A stretch of 54,132 nucleotides of DNA, from contig CAZJYZ010000018.1 of the NCBI GenBank assembly GCA_964550345.1, positions 1 to 54,132 of the forward strand, written 5' to 3'. The stretch is from JAAEUB01 sp964550345 (GTDB taxonomy: Bacteria > Pseudomonadota > Alphaproteobacteria > Rhodobacterales > Rhodobacteraceae). This document shows, one piece after another, positions 26,753-35,855 of the stretch. The notes below the pieces were generated by a model that searched no databases, was not told the DNA's origin, and saw nothing but the letters and a program-made list of their open reading frames with translations. Numbering within the stretch: position 1 is the first letter of the stretch; the number at the start of each line of letters is the position of its first letter. The position numbers were made by a program, and so were the translations under genes.

Positions 26753-28102
26753 TTATGCGCCGTTATTGCAAGAACCCAGGGACGCTTCCGCACCGCCAAA
26801 CATTGCGTGATCCGGTGCGTATTCAACCTGCGAACGCGGTGTGACTTCCACCACTTCCAGCGTGTCATAGGCGTTGGTCGGGTTTTCGGCACCTTTCATG
26901 ACCAGCACGTCTTTGAAGCATTGGTGGTCAGCGCCACGGTACAGTGTCGGACCGTTGCCCAAGCCGTCGAATTCGAAGTCTTCGAGGGCTTCAGCTACAG
27001 CACAAGGTGCGAACGAACCGGCACGCGTTACAGCATCTGCATAAAGCAGGGTCTGAACATAGCAGGTATGCGCCGAGCCCGAAGGCGGACGGCCATATTT
27101 CTCGCCGAATGATTTGACGAATGCTGCGGTACCTGCATCGGGCAGCTGCCAGTTCCAGTTCATGGAGCCATACACGCCTTTGATGTTTTCACCCGCACCA
27201 GCTGCCATCAGTTCCGAATAAAGCGGAACAACGATTTCAAACTGTTTGCCATTAACCATCTTGTCACGCAGGCCAAACTGAACAGCTTGTGACAGCGAGT
27301 TAACCATGTCGCCACCGTAGTGGTTCAGAACCAGCACGTCCGCACCGGAATTCAGAACCGGCGCGATATAGGACGAGAAGTCGCCAGCGCCGACTGGTGT
27401 CAGCACGTTGTTGGCAGTTTCCCAGCCGAAGCTTTCTGTTGCCGCTTGCATCGATTCCTGCTGGGTCCAGCCCCAGGTGTAGTCGGCCGTCAGGTGGTAA
27501 GCACGACGATCCGAACCGTAGGCGTTGTTAAGCACTGGCCCAAGGGCAGCACCTGACATGTAACCGTTAAAGAAGTGACGGAAGCCGTTAGCTTTGCGGT
27601 CTTTACCGGTTGTGTCGTTCGAGTGTGTCAGGCCGGCCATGAAGATGATGCCAGCTTCCTGACACAGCCCCTGAACCGCAATCGCAACGCCCGAGCTTGA
27701 GCCGCCGTTGATCATGGTGACGCCGTCTTTTTCGATCATCGACTTGGCCGATGCGCGCGCTGCGTCCGACTTGGTCTGGGTGTCGCCGGTAACAAACTGG
27801 ACTTGTTTGCCCAAAATGCCGGTGCCGTCCAGAACCTTCGATGAGAAGGTGTTCATCATTCCGCCATCGCCGATGCCGTTCAGGTGCTCGACAGCCAGTT
27901 CCTGCGCGCGAAGTTCATCAAGACCTTCTTCTGCGTAGGGGCCGGTTTGCGGTACGTTGAAGCCCAGCGTCACGGTCGAGCCGGTGGGCTCGTTGGTGTA
28001 AGCGTATGCAGAGCTGGTGAAAATGGTCGGCATTGCCAGACCGGCACCCATTGCAGCGCTGGTTTTCAGCAGACCGCGACGAGTAAATCTTGAGTTGGAC
28101 AT
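26753..28102 (-). CDS. Liv-type periplasmic substrate-binding protein with Tat signal
   Basis: Receptor for the importer, 449 residues, of the type I periplasmic (Leu/Ile/Val) family. The N terminus SRFTRRGLLKTSAAMGAGLA is a twin-arginine signal, so folded export is likely. The mature part starts with TVTLGFNVPQTGPYAEEG and shows GGSSSGVAIAVQGLC and TADYTWGW. It heads the operon, with AGG-rich sequence before the start. The ligand is unknown; an ScfR-like regulator lies divergently upstream and acs lies downstream, which argues for a short-chain acid or amide over branched-chain amino acids. Confidence 0.88.
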   Translation of the reverse strand: MSNSRFTRRGLLKTSAAMGAGLAMPTIFTSSAYAYTNEPTGSTVTLGFNVPQTGPYAEEGLDELRAQELAVEHLNGIGDGGMMNTFSSKVLDGTGILGKQVQFVTGDTQTKSDAARASAKSMIEKDGVTMINGGSSSGVAIAVQGLCQEAGIIFMAGLTHSNDTTGKDRKANGFRHFFNGYMSGAALGPVLNNAYGSDRRAYHLTADYTWGWTQQESMQAATESFGWETANNVLTPVGAGDFSSYIAPVLNSGADVLVLNHYGGDMVNSLSQAVQFGLRDKMVNGKQFEIVVPLYSELMAAGAGENIKGVYGSMNWNWQLPDAGTAAFVKSFGEKYGRPPSGSAHTCYVQTLLYADAVTRAGSFAPCAVAEALEDFEFDGLGNGPTLYRGADHQCFKDVLVMKGAENPTNAYDTLEVVEVTPRSQVEYAPDHAMFGGAEASLGSCNNGA

Positions 28103-28226
28103 GTATTTCCTCCCGTAAGGTGATGCGCACGCGGCCTCCTCTGCACACGTGCTGCCCTTTTACAGAGCTAAGGTATTATGGCGACAGAAATGAAAACCAA
28201 GCAACAAGAGCTTTGAAACATTGGAT

Positions 28227-28273
28227 TTTTGTGTAAAAGAATGAACAAGATTTGGTTTTTGGTTGTAAAACAA
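28227..28273. promoter_or_regulatory. AT-rich candidate operators in the divergent ABC/ScfR promoter region
   Basis: TTTTGTGTAAAA (28227-28238) and TTGTAAAACAA (28263-28273) are both near-palindromic and 36 bp apart, in the 203-bp gap between the binding protein and the ScfR-like gene. Autoregulation and control of the transporter from here is plausible. I could not match either to a proven ScfR/RamB consensus. Confidence 0.3.
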
Positions 28274-28305
28274 TTTTCAGATTTCTGGGAAGGAACGGAA
28301 TTTCA

Positions 28306-29630
28306 ATGGAAAAATCTCTGAAAGCAGGTCGTCTTACGGGGACGCGCATCCGCGAACGTCGGTTGGGGCGTGGGCTGCGGCAATCCGACCTTGCCAAAAA
28401 TGTCGGCATATCGCNNNNNNNNNNCCCGCCTACCTAAATCTGATTGAACACAACAAACGCAGAATCGGCGGGAAGCTGCTGGTTGATCTGGCGCGCGTGT
28501 TAGAGGTCACACCGGGTGAATTATCGGAAGGAGCCGAAGTAACCTTTCTGGGTATTTTGTCTGCCGCTTCAGGTCGCCAACCCGAAGCGGCGGCCGAAAC
28601 CGATCGGCTTGGTGAATTTGCCGGGCGTTTTCCCGGCTGGGCTGCTGTGATCGCTGGCCAGCACGGGCGCATTCGCGAATTAGAGCGTCTGGTCGAAGCC
28701 TTGTCTGATCGCATGACCCATGACCCCCATCTGGCTGCCAGCCTGCACGAGGTTCTGAGCACCGTCACCGCCATTCGTTCGGCCGTGTCCATTCTGACGG
28801 AAGGGGGCGAGGTCGACCCCGACTGGCAGGCGCGGTTTTTGCGCAATGTCGCAGAAGACAGTGCCCGCCTGACCGCATCAGCCAAAGGGTTGGTCGGGTT
28901 TTTAGAGGATACCGGCGATGACGCGCACGCCCATATGTCTCCGCAGGAAGAGGTGACTTGCTTTCTGGACGATAACGGGTTCTTTTTTACGGATCTCGAA
29001 GCGGTGCCTTCTGTGGATACGGAAGTGCTGCTTTCTACCAGCCCGCATTTGCAAAGCGACGCCGCACGCGACATGGCATCCGAATGGCTGCATCGTTATC
29101 ATCAGGATGCTGTCGCACTGCCGTTGCAGGCGTTTCGCGAGGTCTGGCAGCAGAGCGGGCAGGACCCGATCGCCACTGCCCGGCATTTCGGTGCAGACAT
29201 GGCCTCGGTCCTCAGGCGTGTCGCCTGCATGGAAGCAAAATCGTCCGCTGGTCTGGTCGTATGTGATGGCACTGGAACCCTGACCACGCGCAAGGAAATT
29301 CCTGGTTTTCCAGTGCCGCGTTTCGGGGCGGCCTGCCCGCGCTGGCCGTTGTTTCAGGCCCTTACTCGCCCGACGCAACCAATTCGCTCCATTGTTGAAA
29401 TGCCGGGTGACCCGACCCGGTTATTTACCTGCCTGGCGATTTCACAACCCGAATACCATGGCAGTTTAGCAGATCTGCCCGTGCATCAGGCGTATATGTT
29501 GATCCTGCCACTGGAAAATGCGGACCCGGCACGCGACAATGTGGTTTCTGCCGGGCCGGGGTGCCGTGTCTGCCCACGGGCGGCCTGTCCGGCCAGACGG
29601 GAAATGTCATTGCTGGCGCTGGACGCCTGA
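28306..29630 (+). CDS. XRE family short-chain acyl regulator (ScfR/RamB-like), interrupted by an N-gap
   Basis: A regulator of about 438 residues. An N-terminal XRE helix-turn-helix (RLTGTRIRERRLGRGLRQ ... AYLNLIEHNKRRIGGK) is followed by the long DUF2083-type domain, ending in a Cys cluster (CRVCPRAACPARRE) typical of the family. Relatives (RamB, PrpR, MccR, ScfR) sense short-chain acyl-CoA status and control acetate or propionate genes. The ATG at 28306 has GGAAGG upstream. Ten Ns at 28415-28424 break the frame. The flanks join in frame as GIS-P-AYLNLIEHN if the gap is really a one-base overlap, so the gene is probably intact in the cell. Confidence 0.85.
28415..28424. other. 10-N assembly gap
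   Basis: The Ns fall inside the helix-turn-helix of the ScfR-like gene. The left flank ends TCGC and the right flank begins CCCGCC. Merging them with one shared C gives TCG CCC GCC, which restores the family motif, so the gap is likely artificial. Confidence 0.95.
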
Positions 29631-29668
29631 GGTTCTGATTTGTGCCTAGTCTGAAAGTCAGGGGCAGG

Positions 29669-30214
29669 TCACATATTGTTCGAGGTGGGGGTTCGGGCCA
29701 GCAAAGCTGTCACCATACGCTCCAGCCTGCGCGTCAGGGTAGCCTCGTCCGGTGCCAGCATTTTCAAGCCCTGACCGGCATGGGCCAGAATGATCCCCGT
29801 TTCGTCATCTTCTTCCAGACCGGCCAAAGTATTCAGCCTTTTGACCAGTTTTTCGCGCACATCTTTGACTTTGCTAGGGCCAAAGCGGGTTTCAACCTCC
29901 AAAACCTCATCGCTATGTGGCCCCGACACAACCAGCCGGTGATAATAACACAGATACGTGGTCAGAAAGGCGCTGACCCGTGCGGTGGGGGGGGTAATGC
30001 CTTCCTGCGCGGCTTCAGCAAGGGCAAAGCCGTCCTCGGTCACCAGATCAAAACAGGCGGCGATCAGATCATCTTTGTTGCGGAAATACTGATATATCGC
30101 CGGGCGCGACAGCCCGGCTTCAGCCGCCACATCCTCCATAGAGGTACGGCGCAGCCCATAGGCCGTGAAAACCGCCAATGCGGCGCGGGTTATCTGAGAT
30201 TTACGGTCACGCAC
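29669..30214 (-). CDS. TetR family transcriptional regulator
   Basis: A 181-residue regulator with the usual N-terminal helix-turn-helix (about residues 8-52: AALAVFTAYGLRRTSMEDVAAEAGLSRPAIYQYFRNKDDL). The C-terminal ligand domain is not assignable to a known subgroup. A perfect 20-bp inverted repeat lies 14 bp before its start, so it probably represses itself. The divergent gene on the other side is a CPBP membrane protein at 30337, the natural second target. It converges with the ScfR-like gene (38-bp gap). Confidence 0.85.
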   Translation of the reverse strand: MRDRKSQITRAALAVFTAYGLRRTSMEDVAAEAGLSRPAIYQYFRNKDDLIAACFDLVTEDGFALAEAAQEGITPPTARVSAFLTTYLCYYHRLVVSGPHSDEVLEVETRFGPSKVKDVREKLVKRLNTLAGLEEDDETGIILAHAGQGLKMLAPDEATLTRRLERMVTALLARTPTSNNM

Positions 30215-30227
30215 AGTCGCTTTCTAG

Positions 30228-30247
30228 GCGCAAGGGAAGGCTTGCGC
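30228..30247. promoter_or_regulatory. probable TetR operator
   Basis: GCGCAAG, 6 nt, CTTGCGC is a perfect 7-bp inverted repeat of TetR-operator size, 14 bp upstream of the TetR start and 90 bp upstream of the divergent CPBP start. Confidence 0.5.
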
Positions 30248-30336
30248 AATCGGGCTGGGTGAGAATAGTCTGGGCTGCGCGGAAAAGTCATATACTTGAA
30301 TATTCCTGCCAAGTGACGCAGGAAATGGGGAGATTT

Positions 30337-31137
30337 ATGAAGATCACCGTGTTTTTGCTTGTCACTTTCCTCTGGAGCTGGGGTTTTTGGGCCTTTCCGC
30401 TTTTGTTCCACCAAGGTGTTCAAATGCCGTCATGGGCACAAGGGCTTGCAACAGGCGCGATCAGCCCCGCCGCCTGGGGGCCATTGGTTGGGGCAATCGT
30501 CGCGGCGCGGGCCTTTGGCGGGCCCGGTGGCCTTGGCCGACTTCTGCGTCGGGGGGTGCAGTTTCGCTTTGGCGCGCCGTGGTATCTGGCAATATTCCTG
30601 ATTTTCCCTGTGATTATAGGCATTGCCTGGATTGTGGGGTCACAAAGCTCCGGGGTGCCATTACCCCTTCCGGCACTGAATCAGCCAATTATTCTGCCCA
30701 TCGTTTTCGTCTGGATCCTTTTACTGGGTGGACCGTTGCAGGAGGAGTTCGGCTGGCGCGGCACGCTGCTTGACCCGTTGCAGGCGCGTTTTGGTGCCTT
30801 GGGTGCCAGTCTGGCGGTTGGAGTGGTTTGGGCGATCTGGCATTTGCCACTGTTTTATATTCCGGGCGACACACCTTATTATGACCGGCCATTCTGGGGC
30901 ACGTTGGTCACGCTTATGCTGATCTCGGTCATATTCACGTGGATTTATAACAATACCGGGAAATCCATTGCGGCGATGCTTCTTTTACACACCATGTTCA
31001 ACTTCACGCATTACGTGATCCCCACTTTAAACAACGATGCTGCAGGCCTGACCCTGTTCGCGCTGCAAGGCGCATTGGTGGTGATCCTTGTCGTGTTGTT
31101 CGGGGCAAAGTCCCTGCGTCGTGACGGCAGGCTTTGA
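30337..31137 (+). CDS. CPBP family intramembrane protease-like protein
   Basis: A membrane protein of 266 residues with about eight hydrophobic segments. It carries the CPBP/Abi motifs: EExxxR as LQEEFGWRG (about residue 143), then WAIWHLPLFY and HTMFNF with the expected His residues. Family members include the eukaryotic CAAX protease Rce1, and bacterial ones are linked to bacteriocin immunity or membrane proteolysis. The frame is open upstream, but GGGGAG before the ATG at 30337 fixes the start. Divergent from a TetR regulator, so it is likely induced by that regulator's ligand. Confidence 0.87.
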   Translation: MKITVFLLVTFLWSWGFWAFPLLFHQGVQMPSWAQGLATGAISPAAWGPLVGAIVAARAFGGPGGLGRLLRRGVQFRFGAPWYLAIFLIFPVIIGIAWIVGSQSSGVPLPLPALNQPIILPIVFVWILLLGGPLQEEFGWRGTLLDPLQARFGALGASLAVGVVWAIWHLPLFYIPGDTPYYDRPFWGTLVTLMLISVIFTWIYNNTGKSIAAMLLLHTMFNFTHYVIPTLNNDAAGLTLFALQGALVVILVVLFGAKSLRRDGRL

Positions 31138-31202
31138 CAGCACTACCTGCTTTGATGTTATGTACCCGGGAAGGGGCGCGCGCCCTGTCCGGGGAGGGAC
31201 AG

Positions 31203-31571
31203 ATGGCCAATCAGGTTTTACTGGTCGAGGATGAGCCGAATATCATCGAAGCGGTGGGGTATATCCTGTCGCGCGATGGCTGGTCTGTTGCGACCCATGC
31301 CAACGGCAAAACCGCCCTGGCCGAGATTCGCCGGGTAGCGCCGGATGTGCTGGTGCTGGATGTCATGCTGCCGGGGCGCTCGGGCTTTGATGTGCTGAAA
31401 GATCTGCGCGCCGATCCTGACTTTACCGATCTGCCGGTCCTGATGCTGACAGCCCGCGGGCAGGAAAAAGACAGGGCGCAGGCCAAGGAACTGGGCGCGA
31501 CCCGGTTTATGACCAAACCATTTGATAATTCCGAGCTGCTGGATGCGGTGCGCGAAATAGCCGGGCGGTGA
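31203..31571 (+). CDS. single-domain response regulator (CheY-like)
   Basis: A receiver domain alone, 122 residues, with no output domain. Conserved residues are the acidic pair in LLVEDEPN, the phosphorylated Asp in VLVLDVMLPGRSGFD (about residue 54), Thr in MLTARG and Lys in FMTKPFDNSEL. GGGGAGGG precedes the ATG at 31203. It overlaps the next gene (GTGA) and is followed by a symporter-type histidine kinase and a FliM-like protein, so phosphotransfer from the kinase and action on a protein target rather than DNA are likely. Confidence 0.9.
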   Translation: MANQVLLVEDEPNIIEAVGYILSRDGWSVATHANGKTALAEIRRVAPDVLVLDVMLPGRSGFDVLKDLRADPDFTDLPVLMLTARGQEKDRAQAKELGATRFMTKPFDNSELLDAVREIAGR

Positions 31572-31843
31572 GGTCCTCGCGAGAACCTCTGTTTCTGGCG
31601 CGCCAGAGCTATCGCCGTCGCCGTCTGACTGACGCTATTAGACTGGTCCCGGTTCTGGGCGCGCTCCTGTTCCTGATTCCGGTTCTGAATATGTCCGGAG
31701 GCAACGGGACAACCCTGGTGGGGGGCATCTACCTGTTCGTATCATGGTTGGCGCTTATAGCCCTTTCCGGTTTGCTGGCGCGGGTTACCAGTCGACCGGA
31801 CGAAACGCCCGAAGAAACGCCGCGCGGTAGCGAGGACGGGTGA
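31568..31843 (+). CDS. small membrane protein between receiver and kinase
   Basis: A 91-residue protein I do not recognise. A basic N terminus (about residues 1-22, RRRR) is followed by two hydrophobic helices (about 24-43 and 50-72) and a charged tail ending TPEETPRGSEDG. It starts with GTG inside the receiver stop and ends in a TGATG overlap with the kinase gene. In position it resembles the small DUF485/DUF4212-type subunits found beside sodium:solute symporters, but the sequence similarity is not clear. Confidence 0.75.
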   Translation: MRSSREPLFLARQSYRRRRLTDAIRLVPVLGALLFLIPVLNMSGGNGTTLVGGIYLFVSWLALIALSGLLARVTSRPDETPEETPRGSEDG

Positions 31844-34554
31844 TGGTTAGTTTCAACCTACTGGTCTTTGTTGCCTTCGTATATGTGGCTGCGCTGTTCG
31901 CGGTGGCGTTCTGGGCGGATACACGGGCGCGCCGGGGGGGGTCCGCCTGGCTGCGCTCGCCCCTGATCTATACGCTTTCCCTATCTGTGTATTGTACCGC
32001 CTGGACCTTTTATGGCGCGGTCGGATACGCAGCACGTTCAGGGCTTGAGTTTCTGACCATCTATCTGGGGCCTACGCTGGTTCTGGTTGGCTGGTGGTGG
32101 GTGCTGCGCAAACTGGTCCATGTGGGCCGTGCACAGCGCGTCACGTCGATTGCTGACCTCATCTCGTCACGCTATGGCAAGTCAAACCTGCTGGGGGTCA
32201 TCGTCACCCTGTTGGCAGTCATCGGCACCACGCCGTATATTGCCCTGCAATTACAGTCTGTTACCCTGTCGTTTTCCGTGTTTGCTGCAGACCGTCAGGC
32301 TGGATGGTCCGGGCCGGATCTGAATGCCACTGCTTTGTGGGTGGCGGCGGGGCTGGCGCTGTTTACCATTCTCTTTGGTACCAGAAGCCTTGACGTGAAC
32401 GAACGCCATTCCGGCGTCGTCACCGCCATTGCGGTCGAGGCGGTTGTCAAACTGATTGCGCTTCTTGCCGTTGGGGTCTTCGTGGTCTGGGGCATTGCCG
32501 GTGGCCCCGCCGAGATTGCCGAAGCGATACACACGTCAAAAATTGCCACCTGGGAGATGGACAGTGCCCGATGGATCGGCCTGACGTTCCTGTCTGCCGC
32601 AGCCTTTCTGACTCTGCCACGGATGTTTCAGGTATTGGTCGTGGAAAATGCCAGCGAACGGCAGCTGGCTACGGCCTCTTGGGCTTTTCCGCTTTATTTG
32701 CTGTTGATGAGCCTGTTTGTGGTGCCAATCGCGGTGATTGGTCTGCAGACCATGCCAGCAGGATCTAACCCAGACCTCTTCGTGCTGACATTGCCCTTAT
32801 CGCAAGATCGCGACGGGCTGGCTATGCTGTCGTTTCTTGGGGGATTTTCCTCGGCTACTTCCATGGTGATCGTGGCCGCAATCGCGCTGTCTACCATGGT
32901 CTCAAACCACATTGTCATGCCCTTGTGGCTGTGGTTGCGCCGCGACCGGACCGGGGTGGCGCAATCGGGGGATTTGCGTCGTCTGGTGTTGGTGTCACGC
33001 CGTGTGGCGATCGGTGGTATCCTGCTGCTGGGCTTTGCCTATTACCGTTTTTCCGGTGGCGGGACCGCATTGGCGGCTATCGGATTGATCAGCTTCACCG
33101 GGGTGGCACAGGTGTTGCCCGCGCTGTTGGGCGGGCTGTTCTGGCGCGGCGCTACCCGCAATGGCGCTGCTGCCGGGCTGATCGTAGGCTTCAGCCTCTG
33201 GGCCTATACGATGTTCCTGCCTTCTTTTGGCGAAGATGGTGTGATGAGTGCGCGGCTGCTGGCCGAAGGGCCGTGGGGCCTGGGCTGGCTGCGGCCACAG
33301 GCGCTTTTGGGTTTTGAGGGGATCGACCCGGTGGTGCATGCGCTGTTTTGGTCGATATTCGCGAACACGCTGGCATTCATCGTCACTTCCCTTGCCTCCT
33401 TCCCAACCCCGCTTGAGCGGTTGCAATCGGCGCAGTTCGTGCATGCCTTGTCGCAAAGCACCGTGTCGCGCGGCTGGAATGTCGCCGGTGGTGGCGCCGA
33501 AGACCTGTTGATACTGGCACAACGCATCATGGGCCCAGCTGAAGCGCAGACCTTGTTCGAAAACCACGCCGCGCGTCAGGGTAAAGAAGGTTATCTCCCG
33601 GATCCAACACCCGATTTTGTCGAACGATTGGAGCGCGAACTGGCGGGCTCGGTCGGGGCGGCGACCGCCCATGCCATGCTGGGGCCGATTGTCGGAGGGG
33701 CGGCCGTTTCGGTCGATGACCTGATGGCGGTGGCGGATGAAACCCAACAGGTGCTGGAATATTCGAACCGTTTAGAAATCCAGTCCGAGGAGCTTTCGCG
33801 CACCGCCCGGCAATTATCCTCGGCGAATGAGCAACTGACTCAGCTATCGGTGCAAAAGGATGCCTTTCTAAGCCAGATCAGCCACGAATTGCGCACGCCA
33901 ATGACGTCGATCCGGGCCTTTTCGGAAATCCTGACCGAACCCGAAGGCAAACTGACGCCGGATGAACGCCACAGATATGCGGCCATTATCCAAGATGAGA
34001 GCATCCGCCTGACCCGTCTGCTGGACGACCTGCTGGACCTTTCTGTTTTGGAAAACGGCCAGGTCAGGATGGATTTACAGGCGGTTTCACTTGGGGATGT
34101 TCTGGACCGGGCCGAGGGGGCCACCGCCTCGGTAGCGAAGACACGCGGGCTGATCCTGATGCGCGAAGCGGGGGCAGGGGACATTACATTGCGCACCGAT
34201 GCCGGGCGGTTTGCACAGGTTTTCATAAACCTGATTGCCAATACCGTGAAATATAATAACGCCCCCCGCCCAACGCTGAATATCCGTGTGGCTACCCGCG
34301 ACGGGATGGCCATCGTTGATTTGATCGACAATGGCACCGCCATTCCCGTCTCGCAGCGCAATGTGATTTTTGAAAAATTCAGCCGCCTGTCTGATCAGGC
34401 TTCGGCCGGCAGTGCCGGGCTGGGGCTGGCGATCTGTCGTGAGATCATGGAGCGGCTGGGTGGGCGTGTGGCGTATCTTCCGGGGCAGGGGGGCGCTGCC
34501 TTTCGTGTCATCGTTCCGCTGCAGGATGCGGGAAGCCAGGCGCGATCTCAATAA
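31843..34554 (+). CDS. sodium:solute symporter-histidine kinase fusion (CbrA/CrbS-like)
   Basis: A protein of about 903 residues. The first 520 or so form a 12-13 helix sodium:solute symporter (SSF) module. A linker with a STAC-like segment follows (about 550-590, LILAQRIMGPAEAQTLFENHAARQGKE), then HisKA with SQISHELRTPMTSIRAF (about 680) and an ATPase domain with NLIANTVKYNN, DLIDNGTAIP and GSAGLGLAICREI. Relatives CbrA and CrbS couple solute passage to signalling; CrbS controls acs in Vibrio. Unlike those, the linked regulator here has no DNA-binding domain. acs lies 9 kb away in this window. Confidence 0.92.
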   Translation: MVSFNLLVFVAFVYVAALFAVAFWADTRARRGGSAWLRSPLIYTLSLSVYCTAWTFYGAVGYAARSGLEFLTIYLGPTLVLVGWWWVLRKLVHVGRAQRVTSIADLISSRYGKSNLLGVIVTLLAVIGTTPYIALQLQSVTLSFSVFAADRQAGWSGPDLNATALWVAAGLALFTILFGTRSLDVNERHSGVVTAIAVEAVVKLIALLAVGVFVVWGIAGGPAEIAEAIHTSKIATWEMDSARWIGLTFLSAAAFLTLPRMFQVLVVENASERQLATASWAFPLYLLLMSLFVVPIAVIGLQTMPAGSNPDLFVLTLPLSQDRDGLAMLSFLGGFSSATSMVIVAAIALSTMVSNHIVMPLWLWLRRDRTGVAQSGDLRRLVLVSRRVAIGGILLLGFAYYRFSGGGTALAAIGLISFTGVAQVLPALLGGLFWRGATRNGAAAGLIVGFSLWAYTMFLPSFGEDGVMSARLLAEGPWGLGWLRPQALLGFEGIDPVVHALFWSIFANTLAFIVTSLASFPTPLERLQSAQFVHALSQSTVSRGWNVAGGGAEDLLILAQRIMGPAEAQTLFENHAARQGKEGYLPDPTPDFVERLERELAGSVGAATAHAMLGPIVGGAAVSVDDLMAVADETQQVLEYSNRLEIQSEELSRTARQLSSANEQLTQLSVQKDAFLSQISHELRTPMTSIRAFSEILTEPEGKLTPDERHRYAAIIQDESIRLTRLLDDLLDLSVLENGQVRMDLQAVSLGDVLDRAEGATASVAKTRGLILMREAGAGDITLRTDAGRFAQVFINLIANTVKYNNAPRPTLNIRVATRDGMAIVDLIDNGTAIPVSQRNVIFEKFSRLSDQASAGSAGLGLAICREIMERLGGRVAYLPGQGGAAFRVIVPLQDAGSQARSQ

Positions 34555-34597
34555 TTTGTAAACCTTGAAGTGAGACATTCCGGGAAACGGATCCGGA

Positions 34598-35821
34598 ATG
34601 GCTAGGATGGCGGACAAAGGCAAGGACAACATGATGCGACGCAAGGCCGGGGCCGGACGCCCTGCGCCTGAAATTGGCCGTGTAACGGCGACCCGTGCTT
34701 TACAGGCTGCCATCGCGCAGGGGGCCGAGGAATACCTGACGTTGGTTGCCACAGCGACGAATGTAACTGAAACGCGGGCCAATGTTCGGGCATTTCTTGA
34801 AAAGACACCGCAAGATGCCCTGTTTTGCCTGTGTCAGGCCAGAGAAATTCATTTTGGTATCGTAGTTTTTGACAAAAACAGCCTTTCAGCCCTGATTGAA
34901 CAGCAAACAACTGGCCGGGTGGTGCCAAACCCAGCCGTGGCCCGAACGCCCACGCGTACAGATGCCCAGCTTTGTGCTGGTTTTTTGGACAATATACTTG
35001 GGATATTTGAACAAAACGTCGCTGCCGCTGACCTTCCAGTCGCCACGGCGGTGCGAGGGTATCGCTATGCTTTGCCACTGGCGGATGCGCGCGCGGTTGA
35101 AATGACCCTGCCGGACATACCTTATCGTCTGTTTGATCTTCAGATAGATTTTGGCGAGGGGGCAAAGACGGGCCAGATGCAAATATTGCTGCCATTTGAG
35201 GCAGATGGACCCAAGGCCGAGGGTGAAAATGACCTGTGGCATGAAGACCTTACCGAGGCAGTGCACTGTACCCGCGTGGAGATGGACGCAATTCTTGACC
35301 GTAAGGAAATGGCGCTGGCTGATATTGCCGCTTTTCAAGTTGGGTCATTGTTGAAATTCCCCCTTGAGGTGATCCAGAGGGTCCAGCTTGAGGATCTGAA
35401 CGGAGCGTCAATTACCCTTGGTCATCTGGGTCAGACCGGTGGGAAGCGCGCCATTCGTATTGCGCAACAATGTGACGCCACGACTGAAGAAGCCACGGAT
35501 TTCGATGTGCCCAAACACGGGGTGTCTGAGGGGGCGGGTGGTTTATCTGGGGCGGGCGCGACCCCAATGGGTGACGCGGGCGTTGATGGTGCTTTGCCGG
35601 ATGTTCCCGCAATGAGCGATTTAGGAGCTGCCCCGCAGCCGGGCCTACCTGACATTCCCGACTTGCCAGATCTGGCTGCGCCTGGGTCCAATACCGGCGC
35701 GGAACCGTCCTTCGATGCTGGTGACCTGGCCGGTTTGGGCACTTCGCCCGATAATGGGAATATTGGTGACTTACCAGATATTTCTGACCTGTCTGAACTG
35801 CCTGATCTTGAGAATGTTTGA
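34598..35821 (+). CDS. FliM/FliN-like SpoA-domain protein (orphan)
   Basis: A 407-residue protein whose C-terminal-middle part (about residues 210-290: ILDRKEMALADIAAFQVGSLLKFPLEVIQRVQLE ... LGHLGQTGGKRAIRI) reads as a SpoA domain of the FliM/FliN flagellar switch family. The N-terminal region (30-200) is compatible with the FliM middle domain but weaker. The last 110 residues are acidic and Pro/Asp-Leu rich (LPDIPDLPDLA, DLPDISDLSELPDLENV) and probably disordered. No other flagellar genes are near. The start is uncertain (34598, 34607 or 34631). It follows the symporter-kinase by 44 bp. Confidence 0.75.
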   Translation: MARMADKGKDNMMRRKAGAGRPAPEIGRVTATRALQAAIAQGAEEYLTLVATATNVTETRANVRAFLEKTPQDALFCLCQAREIHFGIVVFDKNSLSALIEQQTTGRVVPNPAVARTPTRTDAQLCAGFLDNILGIFEQNVAAADLPVATAVRGYRYALPLADARAVEMTLPDIPYRLFDLQIDFGEGAKTGQMQILLPFEADGPKAEGENDLWHEDLTEAVHCTRVEMDAILDRKEMALADIAAFQVGSLLKFPLEVIQRVQLEDLNGASITLGHLGQTGGKRAIRIAQQCDATTEEATDFDVPKHGVSEGAGGLSGAGATPMGDAGVDGALPDVPAMSDLGAAPQPGLPDIPDLPDLAAPGSNTGAEPSFDAGDLAGLGTSPDNGNIGDLPDISDLSELPDLENV

Positions 35822-35855
35822 AACCTTTCAATATCCGCAAAACCAGTCCGCCAGC

